From positions 76,937,553-77,001,552 of the forward strand of contig NC_064837.1 in the NCBI RefSeq assembly GCF_024166365.1: a DNA stretch of 64,000 bases, read 5' to 3'. The notes under the pieces were generated by a model. It saw nothing but the letters and a program-made list of their open reading frames with translations. It did not search any database and had not been told where the DNA came from. This document shows positions 1-12,066 of this stretch, in pieces. The stretch comes from Elephas maximus indicus (taxonomy: Eukaryota > Chordata > Mammalia > Proboscidea > Elephantidae). The position numbers and the translations under genes were made by a program. Each line of letters opens with the position of its first letter. The first letter of the stretch is position 1.

Positions 1-1437
1 CATTCCCTTCTTCCAATCATGAATTTTCATAAAAATTATTTGATCACCATTATAAGTGTGTCTTGTGCTCAGACACTCTGATTCTGTGATTTTAAATTAG
101 GGTAAGTGCAGGGCAAGACCTCATTGGAGGAACTACTTGGCTTCCCAAAAGGCTAATGCAGGGCATGACGTTGATCTCTTCTGAGAGCCTGGTTTCTTCC
201 AGATATATAATTTTCTGCTTAGCAGGGGGGTGACAGTTTGATTACAAACATTAGACAAGCATTTCACACAATATTGTCTTGAAGACCAAATAAAATAATC
301 ACTTATTTACCTTAAACATAGCTCCCAGTCTGATCTTTGGAGTCAGTTTCCCAAAACAGACTGAATTCTTCAAAAAAGCACAACACCCAGAGCAAACGGT
401 CTTACTAGTTTATTTGGACCATTATTTGACTCAAAAGTGGCTTCAGGAACCAGTTTTTTTTTTTTCTCTCAAAGTTCAAGATTCAAAAGGACACTCAAAG
501 GCAATGGCCTGTGTGAGTTACCCCAACCTCCATGAAAGCCAGAAATCTGGATTCCAGGAGAATTACAACTCTTTCATCACTTCACCCCTCCACGTCCTTT
601 CACCACTTCTCTCTAACCAGCTGAATCCTTTTCCTCCCCCTCCCCACTTCTCACAAACAGCTGTGGCTTAGTGGGGATTCTCAGGAACACCTGGGGGCCT
701 GACTTTCACCTGCCCTGAGGAGCTGGCTGTCCACTAGCAGTGCCAATGGCTGCCCTGCCACATATTTACCCTCCTTGGTTTAGCTGTTTGCCTTGGGAAT
801 GGCTGCCCAGCCTTTCCTCGGTTCCCTGGACTCCATGGCTGCACTATTCTAACTTCCCAAGCTCCTTCAACATGGCCTTGGCTGGTCCTGCCCCTCTTCC
901 TGATGGCAGATCCTCCTTGTTCTTTAGTTCTCCAAAAATTTCCCCATGATCAGACACTCCTAGTTTCACTAGGTTTCTCACTCCAAATCCAACTGTCTAA
1001 TTCTCTAGCTGAGTTTCTTCAAGTGTTATAATTTGATATCTAAATCAATGTCATGGGGGGGAAGTTTTTTTTTTTTCTTTTAAGGCAGATTTCTGCATCC
1101 CACCTCAAACGAGAGAAACTGAAACTGTGGGCATGTCTGCTGCCAGTGCCTCTGGAACAGGCATAGTTTGGGTTCTTACTTTTTCTCCATTTGAGGCCCT
1201 TTAACAGTCTCCTTATTTTTGTATTGGTTTTTCAGTCCATCTGTCCCTCATATTGCTAACTGATGGGACTTTATAACATGCTTTTCTAACACTGCATTTT
1301 ATTTAACATCTTGACTTAACATCTTTACTTCACGAACCTGTTGACTTAACTAGGGTCTGGCTTTTAAATGAAATAGCACTTACTGCATCTTCATCACAAC
1401 CCTATGAGGTAAGTACTCTATCATTATCCCCATTTGT
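1..1437. other. Intergenic, nothing recognised
   Basis: No gene or nameable repeat seen. A pyrimidine run lies at about 451-470 and a pyrimidine-rich stretch at 585-650. The two longest ORFs (414-671 and 740-949, plus) are low-complexity, Pro/Ser-rich and have no recognisable domain. Confidence 0.4.
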
Positions 1438-1640
1438 GTTGTTGTTGTTGTTGTTGTGTGCAATCAAGTTGATTCTGACTCTTAACAGCCCTATAGGGTA
1501 CAGTAGGATTTCCTAGGCTGTAAATCTTTAGAGTAGCAGATCAACAGGTCTTTGCTCCCGTGGAGCCACTGATGGGTTTGATCTGCTGACCTTCCTGTTA
1601 GCAGCCAAGCGCTTAATCATTGCTTCCCCAGGGCCCCTAT
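1438..1640 (-). repeat. Afrotherian tRNA-derived SINE
   Basis: Begins on the plus strand with (GTT)n and a tail GTGCAATCAAGTTGATTCTG, and ends with the reversed head TTAGCAGCCAAGCGCTTAAT. Degenerate, minus orientation. Confidence 0.85.
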
Positions 1641-2213
1641 CTCCCATTCATAGCTGAGCACAACAAACATGCAGGTGAAGGAACCTAGGCAGTGTGGCTC
1701 CAGGGTCCATGGTGGCCTTCCATTACGCTGTGCCCTCACTCTCAAAGGTGTAGTGATGCCACCACCAAACTTCTCACCTGGGACTTAACATTTTCTCTAA
1801 GATGTGGCCTCATTCTGGTGTACTGGGCGCCCCTGCCATGAAATTCCTGTATGTTCAGTGGTTCTCAAGGGGCAGACAAGGGCCGGCAACATTCCAGCCA
1901 TCCTTGGGCCTCTCCTCAGACCTGCTAAACCAGAAATGCTGGAGTGGACCCAGCTATCCTTGGAACATGGCCTCAAGGGGATGCGCATGCTCACTTGTTT
2001 GAGAACCTTATACCTAATTCCACCAGTCCCAGTGGCTCTCTGCAGTCCTTCCAGGCTTCCCACACTTCCCTGCCCTGCCCCTTTACGTGCTGTACCATTT
2101 CTCTGAAATGTCTCCGCAGTCTCCTTTTCAGCTGCGTGGAACAAACAACAAGGTTGTCTTTTTGTATCTGGTTCCTGAAAATAGTCTGAGCAATTAAGGT
2201 ATCTTTTGTCTTT
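1641..2213. other. Intergenic, nothing recognised
   Basis: Several overlapping ORFs on both strands, none with a recognisable domain. Their mutual overlap in all frames points to chance ORFs in moderately GC-rich DNA. Confidence 0.35.
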
Positions 2214-2379
2214 CTGGAGCCCTGATTGCACAGTGGTTAAGAGCTACAGCTGCTAACCAGAAGGTCAGCAGTTTGAATCCACGAGCCACTCCTTGGAAAC
2301 CCTACGGGACAGTTCTACTCTGACCTACAGGGTCCATTATGAGTAGGAATCGTTTCTACTGCAATGAGTTTGCTTTGTC
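2214..2379 (+). repeat. Afrotherian tRNA-derived SINE
   Basis: Head GGAGCCCTGATTGCACAGTG and GCTGCTAACCAGAAGGTCAG, followed by the tail TATGAGTAGGAATCG. Near full length. Confidence 0.9.
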
Positions 2380-2829
2380 TTTCTAAAATAGCTAGACCAT
2401 ACTTAAAACTTGTAAATAAGCTGGGAGTCTCCTACTCATCTCCTTGGCAACAAGCTTCAGAGAGAGAGCATTGTGAGGCCTCCACCGCCCCATCCCCTGA
2501 GGCCTGAGGCTTGCCCAAGTAGCATGCCATGTGAGTTTTGGAGTATAAAAATGGTTGGCTGGGGGACCTCCTGGTCTCCTCAGCTGTGGTGCTAATGGGG
2601 ACGCATAGCGTTAAGCTTACAGCCCACCAATGTCGAACTACCTGGCTTAGGGGAGACAAGTACTGAAGTAGAGAAAATACATTTTCTTTAGTGTTTCAGT
2701 ATCAAAATAAGAGAATATATTTTCTTGTTTAGCTGTATAAGCTGTGATTAAATCTTTAGTCTTTGAAAATGTTGATTACTTGCTCTGGAATCTGTCTCAT
2801 GATTGTTTCTTTGTAGAAAAACAAGTTCC
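2380..2829. other. Intergenic, nothing recognised
   Basis: No gene seen. A 20-bp direct duplication containing TTTGTAGAAAAACAAG occurs at about 2810-2846, at the edge of the following LTR. Confidence 0.35.
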
Positions 2830-3220
2830 TTTGTAGAAAAACAAGGTAATCAAGATTTTTGTTGTTGATTAAACCAGGAGACAAGACAATGAGCAATACC
2901 ATCACAGACCTGAGATAACTGAGCAAAGTCTGGATCCATCTTGCAACTGAAACCAGAATGGTGATAAGAGACCTGCTAGATGTCAACAATAGGTCACTTC
3001 GTCATTATGTCCACCTCAAAAAAGAATCAACATTCCCAGAAATCTCTAAACCTTGACCCTCTCCCTATATAACCCTCCAGTTCGCCCTTTTGGGGCAGAA
3101 AGAATTTGGGGAACCCTCTGTCTCTTGAAAATGGTGTTCAATAAAGCCCTCTTGCTGCTTACCTCCTCCTGTCTTATTGGCTTTGTGGCAGGCGGCTCGA
3201 ATCTGCGACTTGCGGTAACA
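2830..3220 (+). mobile_element. Solo LTR of an endogenous retrovirus (class I-like)
   Basis: Has the order of an LTR: a TATA-like CCCTATATAACCC at about 3061-3073, then AATAAA at 3140-3145, then a T-rich/GT-rich R-U5-like stretch ending in GCGGTAACA at 3220. No gag, pol or env is recognisable beside it, so it is a solo LTR or a fragment. The 5' boundary is approximate. The class I assignment is by general look only. Confidence 0.55.
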
Positions 3221-3636
3221 GTAGTAGGTAGGTTCCCATGTGTCCCTCGCCCATGATACCAGGTGGAAGGCTTACATGGAAAAGTTCTTTATATTCATGG
3301 GACAGCTTCCAGAAACCAGGAGGGATCGGAGTATCCTTAAGTCCCTCACCCAGGACACAAAATGTGGCATGAATGGAAAAGTTGTCATCTCTGCCTGGAC
3401 AGCTTTTGAGCAGGGGGGCTGCTCGCCTGTTGTATGTTGTCTATTTCTTTTATAAGTAATAAATGCTACTTCCCATGTGCTAACGTGTGTTCAAGCTCTG
3501 ATTGGAAGGACATGGTATTTATGGAGAAATCCACATTAATTACTGGTGCCCTTTTTCTAATGGCTTCCTGGCTATCTAGAAATGAGGTACAACCTGCGTA
3601 ATAGATAGTTTTGGCTGTCAGCATCCTATCCTTCAA
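3221..3636. other. Intergenic, nothing recognised
   Basis: Contains two short unrecognised ORFs. AATAAA occurs near 3458, but no matching gene was recognised. The segment may belong to the element that left the LTR at 2830-3220. Confidence 0.3.
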
Positions 3637-3905
3637 GGCCAAACCCAAATGTCACTTATTTTATGAAGTCTTTTCTTTCTCTCCCTCCCTTTTCTTCAGC
3701 CAGCTCTGAGTTCTGTCTTCAGAATGATCTTCCACACACTATACCTGTTTTTTCCCCTTACAATAATTTTTTTGCTCTAGCTTTATTTTTGTTGTACTTG
3801 TCCCCTTAAAGCAGGCAACTTGAGGCTAAACTTTCATGTCCCTCACAGCATCCACCACAGTTCCTGCATATAGCTAAGTGCTCAATAAAGTGCTTTACTG
3901 AGTAA
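3637..3905 (+). repeat. LINE L2, 3' end
   Basis: Starts with CCAAACCCAAATGTCACTTA and continues through a pyrimidine-rich stretch to TAGCTAAGTGCTCAATAAAG. This is the typical order of the L2 3' end. Confidence 0.75.
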
Positions 3906-4275
3906 CTACTATTAGTCCACCCAGTGCCTTATTTAAAGTGAAGGATGTTGACAAAAAAGAGATGAGGGGTGATCATCCACTTTGAAAAAGTCTCCCAAAG
4001 AAGGATTCAAAATATACTTCACTGACCGAGCACACTTTTTAAATGATTTCATCCTCCTCTGCCATCAAAATAAGAAACATCTGGACTATGGTTCTCAGCG
4101 ACTGCCCGAGGACTTCCAGACTTGACATGCTCGCTGGTCCTTTCACACACCCCAATTGCCCACGCTGGACGGATAGCTTCAAGTATGGTGTTCAGAGTTG
4201 AATGTGATACTCCCAGTGTGGCCTGACTTTTGCGTTATGAACAACTACCTCTTTTTGTTGTGGCTATTTCTGAGC
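3906..4275. other. Intergenic, nothing recognised
   Basis: No ORF or repeat that I can name. Confidence 0.3.
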
Positions 4276-4452
4276 TCCTAAGGAAACACTGGTGGCAAAG
4301 TGGTTAAGAGCTATGGCTGCTAACCCTTTTGGGTTAGCAGTTTGAATCCACCAGGTGTTCCCTGGAAGCCCTATGAGGCAGTTCTACTCTGTCCTATAGG
4401 GTCTCTATGAGTCGGAATCGACTTGACGGCAACAGGTTTATTTTTGGTTTAA
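4276..4452 (+). repeat. Afrotherian tRNA-derived SINE
   Basis: Complete head-to-tail copy: GTGGTTAAGAGCTATGGCTG, then TCTATGAGTCGGAATCGACT. The internal CTGCTAACCCTTTTGGGTTA carries a small palindrome not seen in the other copies. Confidence 0.93.
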
Positions 4453-6099
4453 GGTAGCTTACTACTGCATTCCTTGACTATTAGCTATTCACTCCCTAGC
4501 TCTTATGATTGACTAAAACTTCTTGATTCTCCCCTCCCTCAACTGAACTGCTATATATTAGAACCCCTCCTCCGCCTACCCAGGCAATGTTTGGTCAGAC
4601 ATTTTATTAACGATTGACTATTGTTTCAAGAGAAGGCATAAATATTTGGCATCTTTGAACATGGCTGTGTAGGTTTTTGAGTCACCACATCTAGATGTCC
4701 TCCACTTGAATCAAATATACCACTGGTACTAGAAGCTCTTACACGTTCCTCAAGCTTTCCAGGTACAGGTTCACATCCGCTTTCCACAATTCCCAATTCT
4801 GAGAACTGAAAGTTTTCTTTTTAAACTCATTTGGTGCAAAATTTGACCGGATGGAATTTATAGACTATAATCATTCCAGTTAGTGTGAATTTTCAGGCAT
4901 TTCCCTGCAAAAAATGTGATTAAAGTTTCCTTTTCCAGTTGTCACTGGGGCTTTTACCATTAAACTTTCTATATATTCATTGTATTAACAGTCTAAATTA
5001 AAAAAACAGAAAAAAAAAATCTGACCACAAGGGTGGCAGATAAGGAATAAAGGACCTGTTGTCCAACTCCAACTTAAAGTTAATGAAAAAAAAAATCATA
5101 GATTTTTTGATGCTGTAGATGAGGCCACTTTTCATTCTAGAAGTTCTCTGTTAACACTGCACATTGGCCAATCCAGATTATTTGTGAGCAATATCTTTCC
5201 AATAATCTAGGAACGGAGGCCACTAAGATTGTCCTATCAGTTCTAGGTTTAAGGGACATAACTCAAGATTGCACTGTGGCCATCTTGGAAATATTTCTGG
5301 CACTCCTATCTTAAGTATTAAGATTTGTAAGAACTCAGGAAATTGGAGTCCTCCTACACATGTATCATATTAGAACTTTCTGACATCAAATGTTATCAGT
5401 CTTAATACATCTTCATGTTCTAAAATGGAGCAAAAATGTTATCCAAACATTTTATCCAAAACTGTAGCCTCTATAAATTATCTTTAAGAAGTATGACTGG
5501 TGAGATAAATTTTTGCATGACTTTTCTCCCACAACTAAAATAACAAAGGGGACATTTTCCCTCATCTCTGGGTGGACTCTAGTGGAATGTTTTATACGTA
5601 ACCCCCTGTCCATTTAGAACATCCCACTGAGCCAGGGAGATTCCACTACAAAAGCATTTCATTTGTTTTATTTCATAAGGAAACAACATGAAGCAGAGTC
5701 AGTCTATTCCTTCTGTGGCTTTAAAAGAACCTGTCCTACCAGCTGTGGAATGACATGTTGTCCATATTGCAAAGGATTATTGTGTGAGTTAATTTTCATA
5801 AAGTGCCAAGCACAAAAGAGGGCACTGGGTAAATGGTAGGTGTACAGATATCTTTGTGTTTATAGTCACCAACTCCATCATGTAGCACAGCAAGGCTTGT
5901 TTTCACTCAGTCTTTTCAGGTTCTTAACTTTATGTAGACAAAATGTAGGAGACAGAGAACTGGAATCTCCTTTCCACTAGGCATAAGTAGAAAATAAAGG
6001 AAGACACTAAAAGGAAAGGAGGGTGGTGTGAGCTTATCTGAGAGACTCTTGGCTGAGAAAGCATGAAACTGAACTGGCTGTGGCATGTGGCAATTAAAT
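4453..6099. other. AT-rich intergenic DNA, no repeats recognised
   Basis: About 1.6 kb without any of the young SINE, RTE or L1 copies common elsewhere, and no credible ORF. It may contain a distal part of the LYN 3' UTR or conserved non-coding DNA; the sequence alone does not decide. Confidence 0.35.
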
Positions 6100-8918
6100 C
6101 TTAATGGCTGAGTTATTTATTGAGCCATAGAATGCCGGTTTCTTTCACTCAGTTGAATGAAAATGCTGATGTTTCAGTGTTGAGTACCCTAGCAGCTACC
6201 ACTATTGAACGTCATTTGTGAGAGCAAGACAAAGGGAAAGGAGGCACCACAGGCAGAAATGGAAACGTGTTTATACTTACAATCATGTTTCAGTGCTCTG
6301 GGTCTATCCCCATTGTATACGTAGATACATACAGCCCTTCCTTCTACTGATTGTTTATACACATTGAGACAAGGCTCACAGCTTCTATGTGCAGTATTTC
6401 CCCTAAAAAGAAGGCCTGGGCAGTGTGTGTTTCCAGTGGCTTGTCTGATGTTCTCTCTGCAATGGAATTTTGGCAAAACCCAAGGACCCATGTTCAGAGA
6501 AGCTACAAAACACTAGTGGCCGTTTCTATCAGGGACACCAGCGTCAAGCCTACAAGTGTTACTTTAGGTTCGGTGAGCTTCATGTTCATCAGAAAGGAAA
6601 AAGGTGCGTAAGCATGAAAACATTTTTGCTTTCTTCTTCCTATGTTCCTACACTCTCCTGTGGGAAACTAAACCATCTAAGGAAAGAGAATGCTGAGTTT
6701 CTTTGAGTAGATAGCTTTGAAATGTGGGTCAAGCCAGTGGGATGGCTCTGAACTCTGAGTGTGCATTAGATTCACCTAGGAAGCTTTTAAAAGACACACA
6801 CACACTGCACAACAATGGAGTCAGAGTCTTGTGGGGGAGGGTAGGTGGGCATTGCTGTTACTGGAAGTTCTGAATAAGAACACCTGTGCAGCCCCTCACT
6901 TTGCTTGTCAGTCAGTAGGAGGCTAGAGTCCTGCTGCCACAGGAAGGCTCTACTTGCTTTTCCTTAGTTTTGAGTACCAAGGGGCTCTGGCACATGCTAA
7001 GAGAGGGCAATGAGGCCTGAGCTGAAGAAGGTGACACGTGGGGGTCACATACTTGACTGAGATGCGAAATCAAATGTAAAGTGGTAAAAGGAAGCAGGGT
7101 TGAGAGGAGAAAACAAAGTGAAAATGAATTTAGTAATTTTTCTGGAAGCTTCTTTGTGTCTTAGAATCTTTACCCTCCCTCCTCAGGTAATATATTGTGT
7201 AGTATTTGCAATTCTGACTGAGATAAAATGCCAATGGAGGGGTTGTATGTAGGAAACACACCATTGTGAATCAATGTACCAGGAATGAAGACATTATGAT
7301 TATCATAGTCTATCTTTGTGACCATGAACTTGTGAATTGAGAATTTTAGAACATTTTAGAAAGGATATTAAAAAAAAATCACATAGGAGAGGAAGTTAAA
7401 ATTTAGGGAAAAGTGGATTGTTGTATCCTTTCCACCCACTGCCTAGGCAACACATACCAAAATGAGATATTCATGGCTTGTTCAGCCTATCTGAATGCAA
7501 ACTCTACTTGCCTCCATAAAGGGGTGTTCAGGTGTCCAGGCCATCCAGTTCTCTACCTGAAAACAAAGGCTAGAGGTAGAACTTGTACACATTTGTTAAA
7601 CCATCTAACTAGATAGAATCACCTCTCATTTTCTCCCCAGTTGGCTCTCTTTTTGACGTTGAGGATGGTTGGAAATGTGAAATACAAGTAAAAATTTGGA
7701 AATGTTATTGGGCCAGATGTATTAAAACAAAATCAAAAAATAGAATATTAGGTATGTACATGATAGCAGAAGTAAATGTGATACAGCATTTTCCATTCAG
7801 AGCTTACAGTAGAAAAACCTAGTAAACAAAACCTCTTGTCTCCTGCTATGGTGGCTCACTGGAGCCTTGGCTATAAGTAGTCTCGCACACATTATACAGT
7901 TTAAAAAGATTGCAGAATCACAAAAATAGCCCCAAACATGGCATTTTTACTTTTCGAGTACACCTAAAATTAATATTTGTTCATTAAAATAATTTTAAAA
8001 TCATTTGAAGCAATAAAGAGAATTCTTATGTTTCCCTTTCAGAAGGCCCTATATAGACTCTGTTTTTCCAAACTACACTGTCAAAAAAGTCTGTACATAG
8101 GGATAAAGGGAATTGTGGAATTGAAAAGCTGGACTGTTAAAAACATTCTTTTTTTCAGACTGAGCAGTTTCTGAGGCAAGGTGTGGCATCTTCTCATCTC
8201 CTTGGAGGTCTGGCTCAGCCCTGCAGAGTTGATGAGACACCGCAGCTCTTTGCAGACAAAAACAACACTTCCACAGAAGGAACGGAAAGTGCCCCTGCAG
8301 CCTCCGGTCTCGGGGGTCTGTCTGCGCAGTCTCCACGGAAGGAAATGATTAACAGTCTCAAATTTCAGGGGAAGGAAAGAACACTGAAATCTGGGAAAGA
8401 CATTTTTAAGCTGCTGACTTCATCTGCAAAATCTAAAGGTTGGATTAGTAAAAAAAAAAAAAAAAAATTTTTTTTCAAAATAAGCCAAAGCATATAGAAA
8501 TTACAAAGAAGTGCCATGATGAACATCGGGTTACTCTGACGTCATAAATGAGTATCATTCTGCTACTATTTGGGGTTTGTTGCAGTGGTCTCTGAACCCT
8601 TGGGTCACAGGTCCAGTTGTATGTGCATTTGGGGTAGAACGCGTGTTCTCTTCTCAGAAGGTTGGAGTCAGAGATTGGTCTCGCAAAGCAGGATGACCAG
8701 CTGAGGAGCGGTCCAAGACGCAGACCCACGGACCCCAGTCTAGAAGAGAATCCTTTTCCATGTAGAGGGTGTTCTTCCTGAGTAATAGCCTCTGCTGTCA
8801 GGAGCAGGCACAGCCGATGGTCTGAGCACGTGAATAACTTGTGCGGCCGGTGATTTTTTCTTTTGAAACAAGACAGCTGAGATAGCTGTCCCCGCCCTGG
8901 ACACAAGTCTCCCTGTCA
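6100..8918 (-). other. LYN 3' UTR and downstream DNA (extent uncertain)
   Basis: Sequence directly downstream of the LYN stop on the minus strand. It is free of the SINEs that litter the rest of the window, as expected for a 3' UTR plus immediate flank. No AATAAA is seen close to the stop. The nearest good minus-strand AATAAA is at 6116-6121, which would give a UTR of about 2.8 kb, but alternative weak signals may be used nearer. A run of 17 A followed by 9 T lies at 8451-8477. A MER5-like fragment sits at about 6745-6885. ORFs here (for example 8475-8906 minus) have no recognisable product. Confidence 0.45.
6745..6885. repeat. MER5-like hAT MITE fragment
   Basis: Contains GTGCATTAGATTCACCTAGG and AGCTTTTAAAA, which resemble the 'catcagaatcacctgggg agcttttaaaa' core of MER5A-type non-autonomous hAT-Charlie elements. 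Degenerate, with loose ends. Includes a short (CA)n run near 6797. Confidence 0.45.
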
Positions 8919-9164
<246 letters not shown>

Positions 9165-9398
9165 TCAAGTAAGGCAGTGTTCTTTGTGTTACCCACATCC
9201 TGCAGCCATTAATAAAGCAAGCTGTAGAGTCTAAAGATTTCTGTAAACAACTAAATATGTAAATTTCAGTATGGAGGGTCAAGACAGCATTCAGTTAGCC
9301 AAGGAGAAAACAGGCAAACGTGGCTGGTAGAAGACAAAGCACATTTCCTTTAATAGCGAAAGGGTATTGGACTTGACTTACCTATTGAATTAACCCCC

Positions 9399-9545
9399 CC
9401 CAAAAACAAACTTATTGCTGTTGAGCTGACTCTGACTCACAGCGATCCTACAGGACAGAGTAGAACTGCCCCATATGGTTTCCAAGTAGCAGCTGGTAGA
9501 TTCAAACTGCTGACATTTTGGTTATGGGAAGAGCTCCACTCACCA
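9399..9545 (-). repeat. Afrotherian tRNA-derived SINE
   Basis: Reversed tail TTGAGCTGACTCTGACTCAC and body GACAGAGTAGAACTGCCCCA, ending in a degenerate head. LYN intron. Confidence 0.88.
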
Positions 9546-9625
9546 CATCCAATTTCCTTTCCATAACTATCTCTTTTCCATGCCTAGATTCTACCATTGG
9601 TGGTCACTGAAAAGATTTTAGAAGA

Positions 9626-9945
9626 TGTTAGCTGCCACTGAGCTGGCAACCCCACGCACAATGAAATGAAATACTGCTCGGTCCTATGATTGGTAGCAGA
9701 TCAAACTGTGGTGCTCCATAGGGTTTTTATGACTGACTTTTGGAAGAAGATTGCCAGGCCTTTCTAACTAGACCATTTTAGTCTGGAAGCTCAGATGATA
9801 CATGTTCAGCATCATAGCAACAGGCAAGCCTCCCTGACAGACTGGTGGTGGCTGTGCATGAGGTACGCTGGCTGGGAACCAAAACCAGGTCTTCTGTGTG
9901 GAAGGTGAGAATGCTACCCCTGAAGCACACTGCCCTCTTCTAAAA
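9626..9945 (-). repeat. Long SINE (tRNA head plus RTE-like body)
   Basis: Reads in reverse as a head with GGTGAGAATGCTACCC, a body with GTGGTGGCTGTGCATGAGGT and a tail with TAGCTGCCACTGAGCTGGC. It is the longer type also found at 38404 and 40975, distinct from the roughly 160-bp SINE. Confidence 0.75.
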
Positions 9946-11550
9946 GACAGCTAAAGCCTTAGGGGAGTAGCTTTTTCTAGATTTGATAGAGAATCTTCTT
10001 TTGAATTTATTCTCCCATCAGGGTTTTTCAAATTGTGGGTAATCCCCTCCTTGAGATCAACAAATTTATTATTTTTTTTTGGTGCTACTTGGTGTTTTAT
10101 AAACACAGTAAGACAGACAATCTCACAATGTACTGCACATAGTAAAAGTCAGTATGTTGATTCTAACTTGTGGTGACCCCACATTGGGTCAGAGTGGGAC
10201 TGTGCTTTAGAAGGTTTTCTTTTTCTTTTATTTTGTTGCTGTTGTTGAAAATATACACAGCAAAACATACAGCAGTTCAGCTCAGTACGGTTTTGTGAAA
10301 CTTCCGTTTTCCATAGAGAATGGGTCCCTGTGCATCTCTTACCATGGGTAATGATCAGTAACGTCTGAGATCCTGTGCCCTTAACTAACCCTTCTTCCTC
10401 TAAGGACAGGTGGCGTACAGGGACTGGGGCGTCCTTCCCAATTTAAACCCCTGAAAGAAGGTATGATACTGTCTTGGTAGAACCTTTGATTTCGAAATTG
10501 CAAGATCCACGCAAACTCTGTAATTGTTCAGATCTCCTATGCGTTGTTTACATGATGAATTAATTTTGCTCAAGTCTACTTCTGAAACACCAACTTCAAG
10601 TATTTATGTAACTGGAATTTTCTAACTGGAAGGCTTCATTTGACTCTCATTGCTTGAAGCCAAGGGACAGATTTGCATCACTTTATTTAGGATTCTGGGC
10701 TCAATAACATGATGTGGCTTCAGTGCTGCTCTGGCTTTTGTAATTGGCAAAGTGAGCTCACTTGGATATATTTCAGAAGGAGTATCTGTGTTTACTTTTG
10801 CAAGCGACTGAGTGAATCTCTGGGAGACTGGTGGGGGGACTAGCATCCGGGATGATGTAAACAGCAGCTGGACCTGCAAGCTGGTTAGGAGTATCTCTTC
10901 TACTTCCTTACTAGAGAGTCCCCCACTGTACAGAAGGTCAGAATATGCCCAGAGAAGAGAAACCTCTCTAGGGCCCCTCTGCCCCAGTGCTGACTGTTCC
11001 TTCCTCATTCATTCTCGTGAGCTCTCCTGACTAAAGAACTCTCTCAATGATGTAGATAAAAGCCAAGTGTACTCCAACCTGCCTGGGGAGCATGGCTTGC
11101 CAAGAGCAGTCAGAAGCAAGCCTCTGAAGTCTCTCTTTTTTTGTGTGCAGGTAAACCAACAAACAATATAGAGTTATTGTATGACAAGTCTCATGGAACA
11201 GAGAAAGACGAAGGGCGAGACCACAGCCAGCCCTCAAGACCACATCTCACACCTGGTAACTGGTCTGTTGCTTAGTTAAGGAAAGCAAACACCCACTGGC
11301 TAGTGATATCAAAAGATAAACAATTTTATATTGTACCATGCATTCTTTCAACAAGCATTTATTTTATGGGCTAGCAGCTAGCTAGCACTGAGCCCTGAGA
11401 GACACAAAGATGACCAAAGCAGAGTCTTGTCCTCACATGGCACAAAGCCTAGCGGGGAAGATACACAACCTCAGGAGAGGCACTGGGGGTGGGTGGGCAG
11501 GAAAGGACATCTGCAGAGGGAAGCAATCAGCTGAGACTAAAAGTTGGTGG
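9946..11550. other. LYN intron, mostly unrecognised
   Basis: A reversed SINE fragment lies at about 10145-10215 (CTAACTTGTGGTGACCCCAC). At about 10235-10290 AAAATATACACAGCAAAACA resembles the end of an L1 3' UTR in reverse. The remainder is unassigned. The ORF at 10622-11008 (minus) has no recognisable domain. Confidence 0.4.
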
Positions 11551-11717
11551 AGGTCCCTGGCTGGTACAAATGGTTAATGCACTCAGCTGACAATGGAAAG
11601 GCTGGAGGTTCAAGTCCACCCAGAAGTGCCTTGGATGAAAGGCCTGGTGATCTACTTCCGAAAAATCGGACATTGCAAACCCTATGGATCACAATTCTAC
11701 TACAACACACATGCAGT
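11551..11717 (+). repeat. Afrotherian SINE, 'GTCCACCCAGA' variant
   Basis: Variant subfamily: GGTTAATGCACTCAGCTGAC, then GGTTCAAGTCCACCCAGAAG, then GATCTACTTCCGAAAAATC. The usual genomic tail is lost after ACACACATG. Confidence 0.85.
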
Positions 11718-12061
11718 TAAAAGTTGGTGAAGGGGCAGAGGAAGAAGAAAAATGGGGTACAGCAGCGACTGGAAAAGGGGTAGGTAGTTAGGGACAGTAG
11801 ATGGGAGCCCCGCAGCTCCGTGAACTGAAAGAGTCTTTAAAGACACAGGGGCCCTATGTGAGTACAGGAGGAAGGAAGCACAGTTACCGTGGACCAGTTC
11901 CCAACCCAATAATACTCCTTCCAAAAGAACAACTTATTTTTTTCTGAACACTGATTGTCACTAAGAGGAACATTTGCAGCAGAGTGAGTTTCTGAATTTG
12001 AGTTCACGCAGGCCACTAAGATGCTGGAAATATCTGGTAAGAAACAGCAAGAAAAGACATG
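11718..12061. other. LYN intron, nothing recognised
   Basis: Purine-rich stretch with no ORF of note. Confidence 0.3.
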
Positions 12062-12066
12062 ATGCC

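Noticed and set aside
1..8900. RPS20, the gene that follows LYN in human, as a possible neighbour on the plus strand
   Set aside because: No ribosomal-protein coding segment was recognised; the distance to the next gene probably exceeds the window.
8475..8906. 143-aa minus-strand ORF directly after LYN as a separate small gene
   Set aside because: It lies in the LYN 3' UTR region, has no recognisable domain and starts just after the LYN stop; a shadow ORF.
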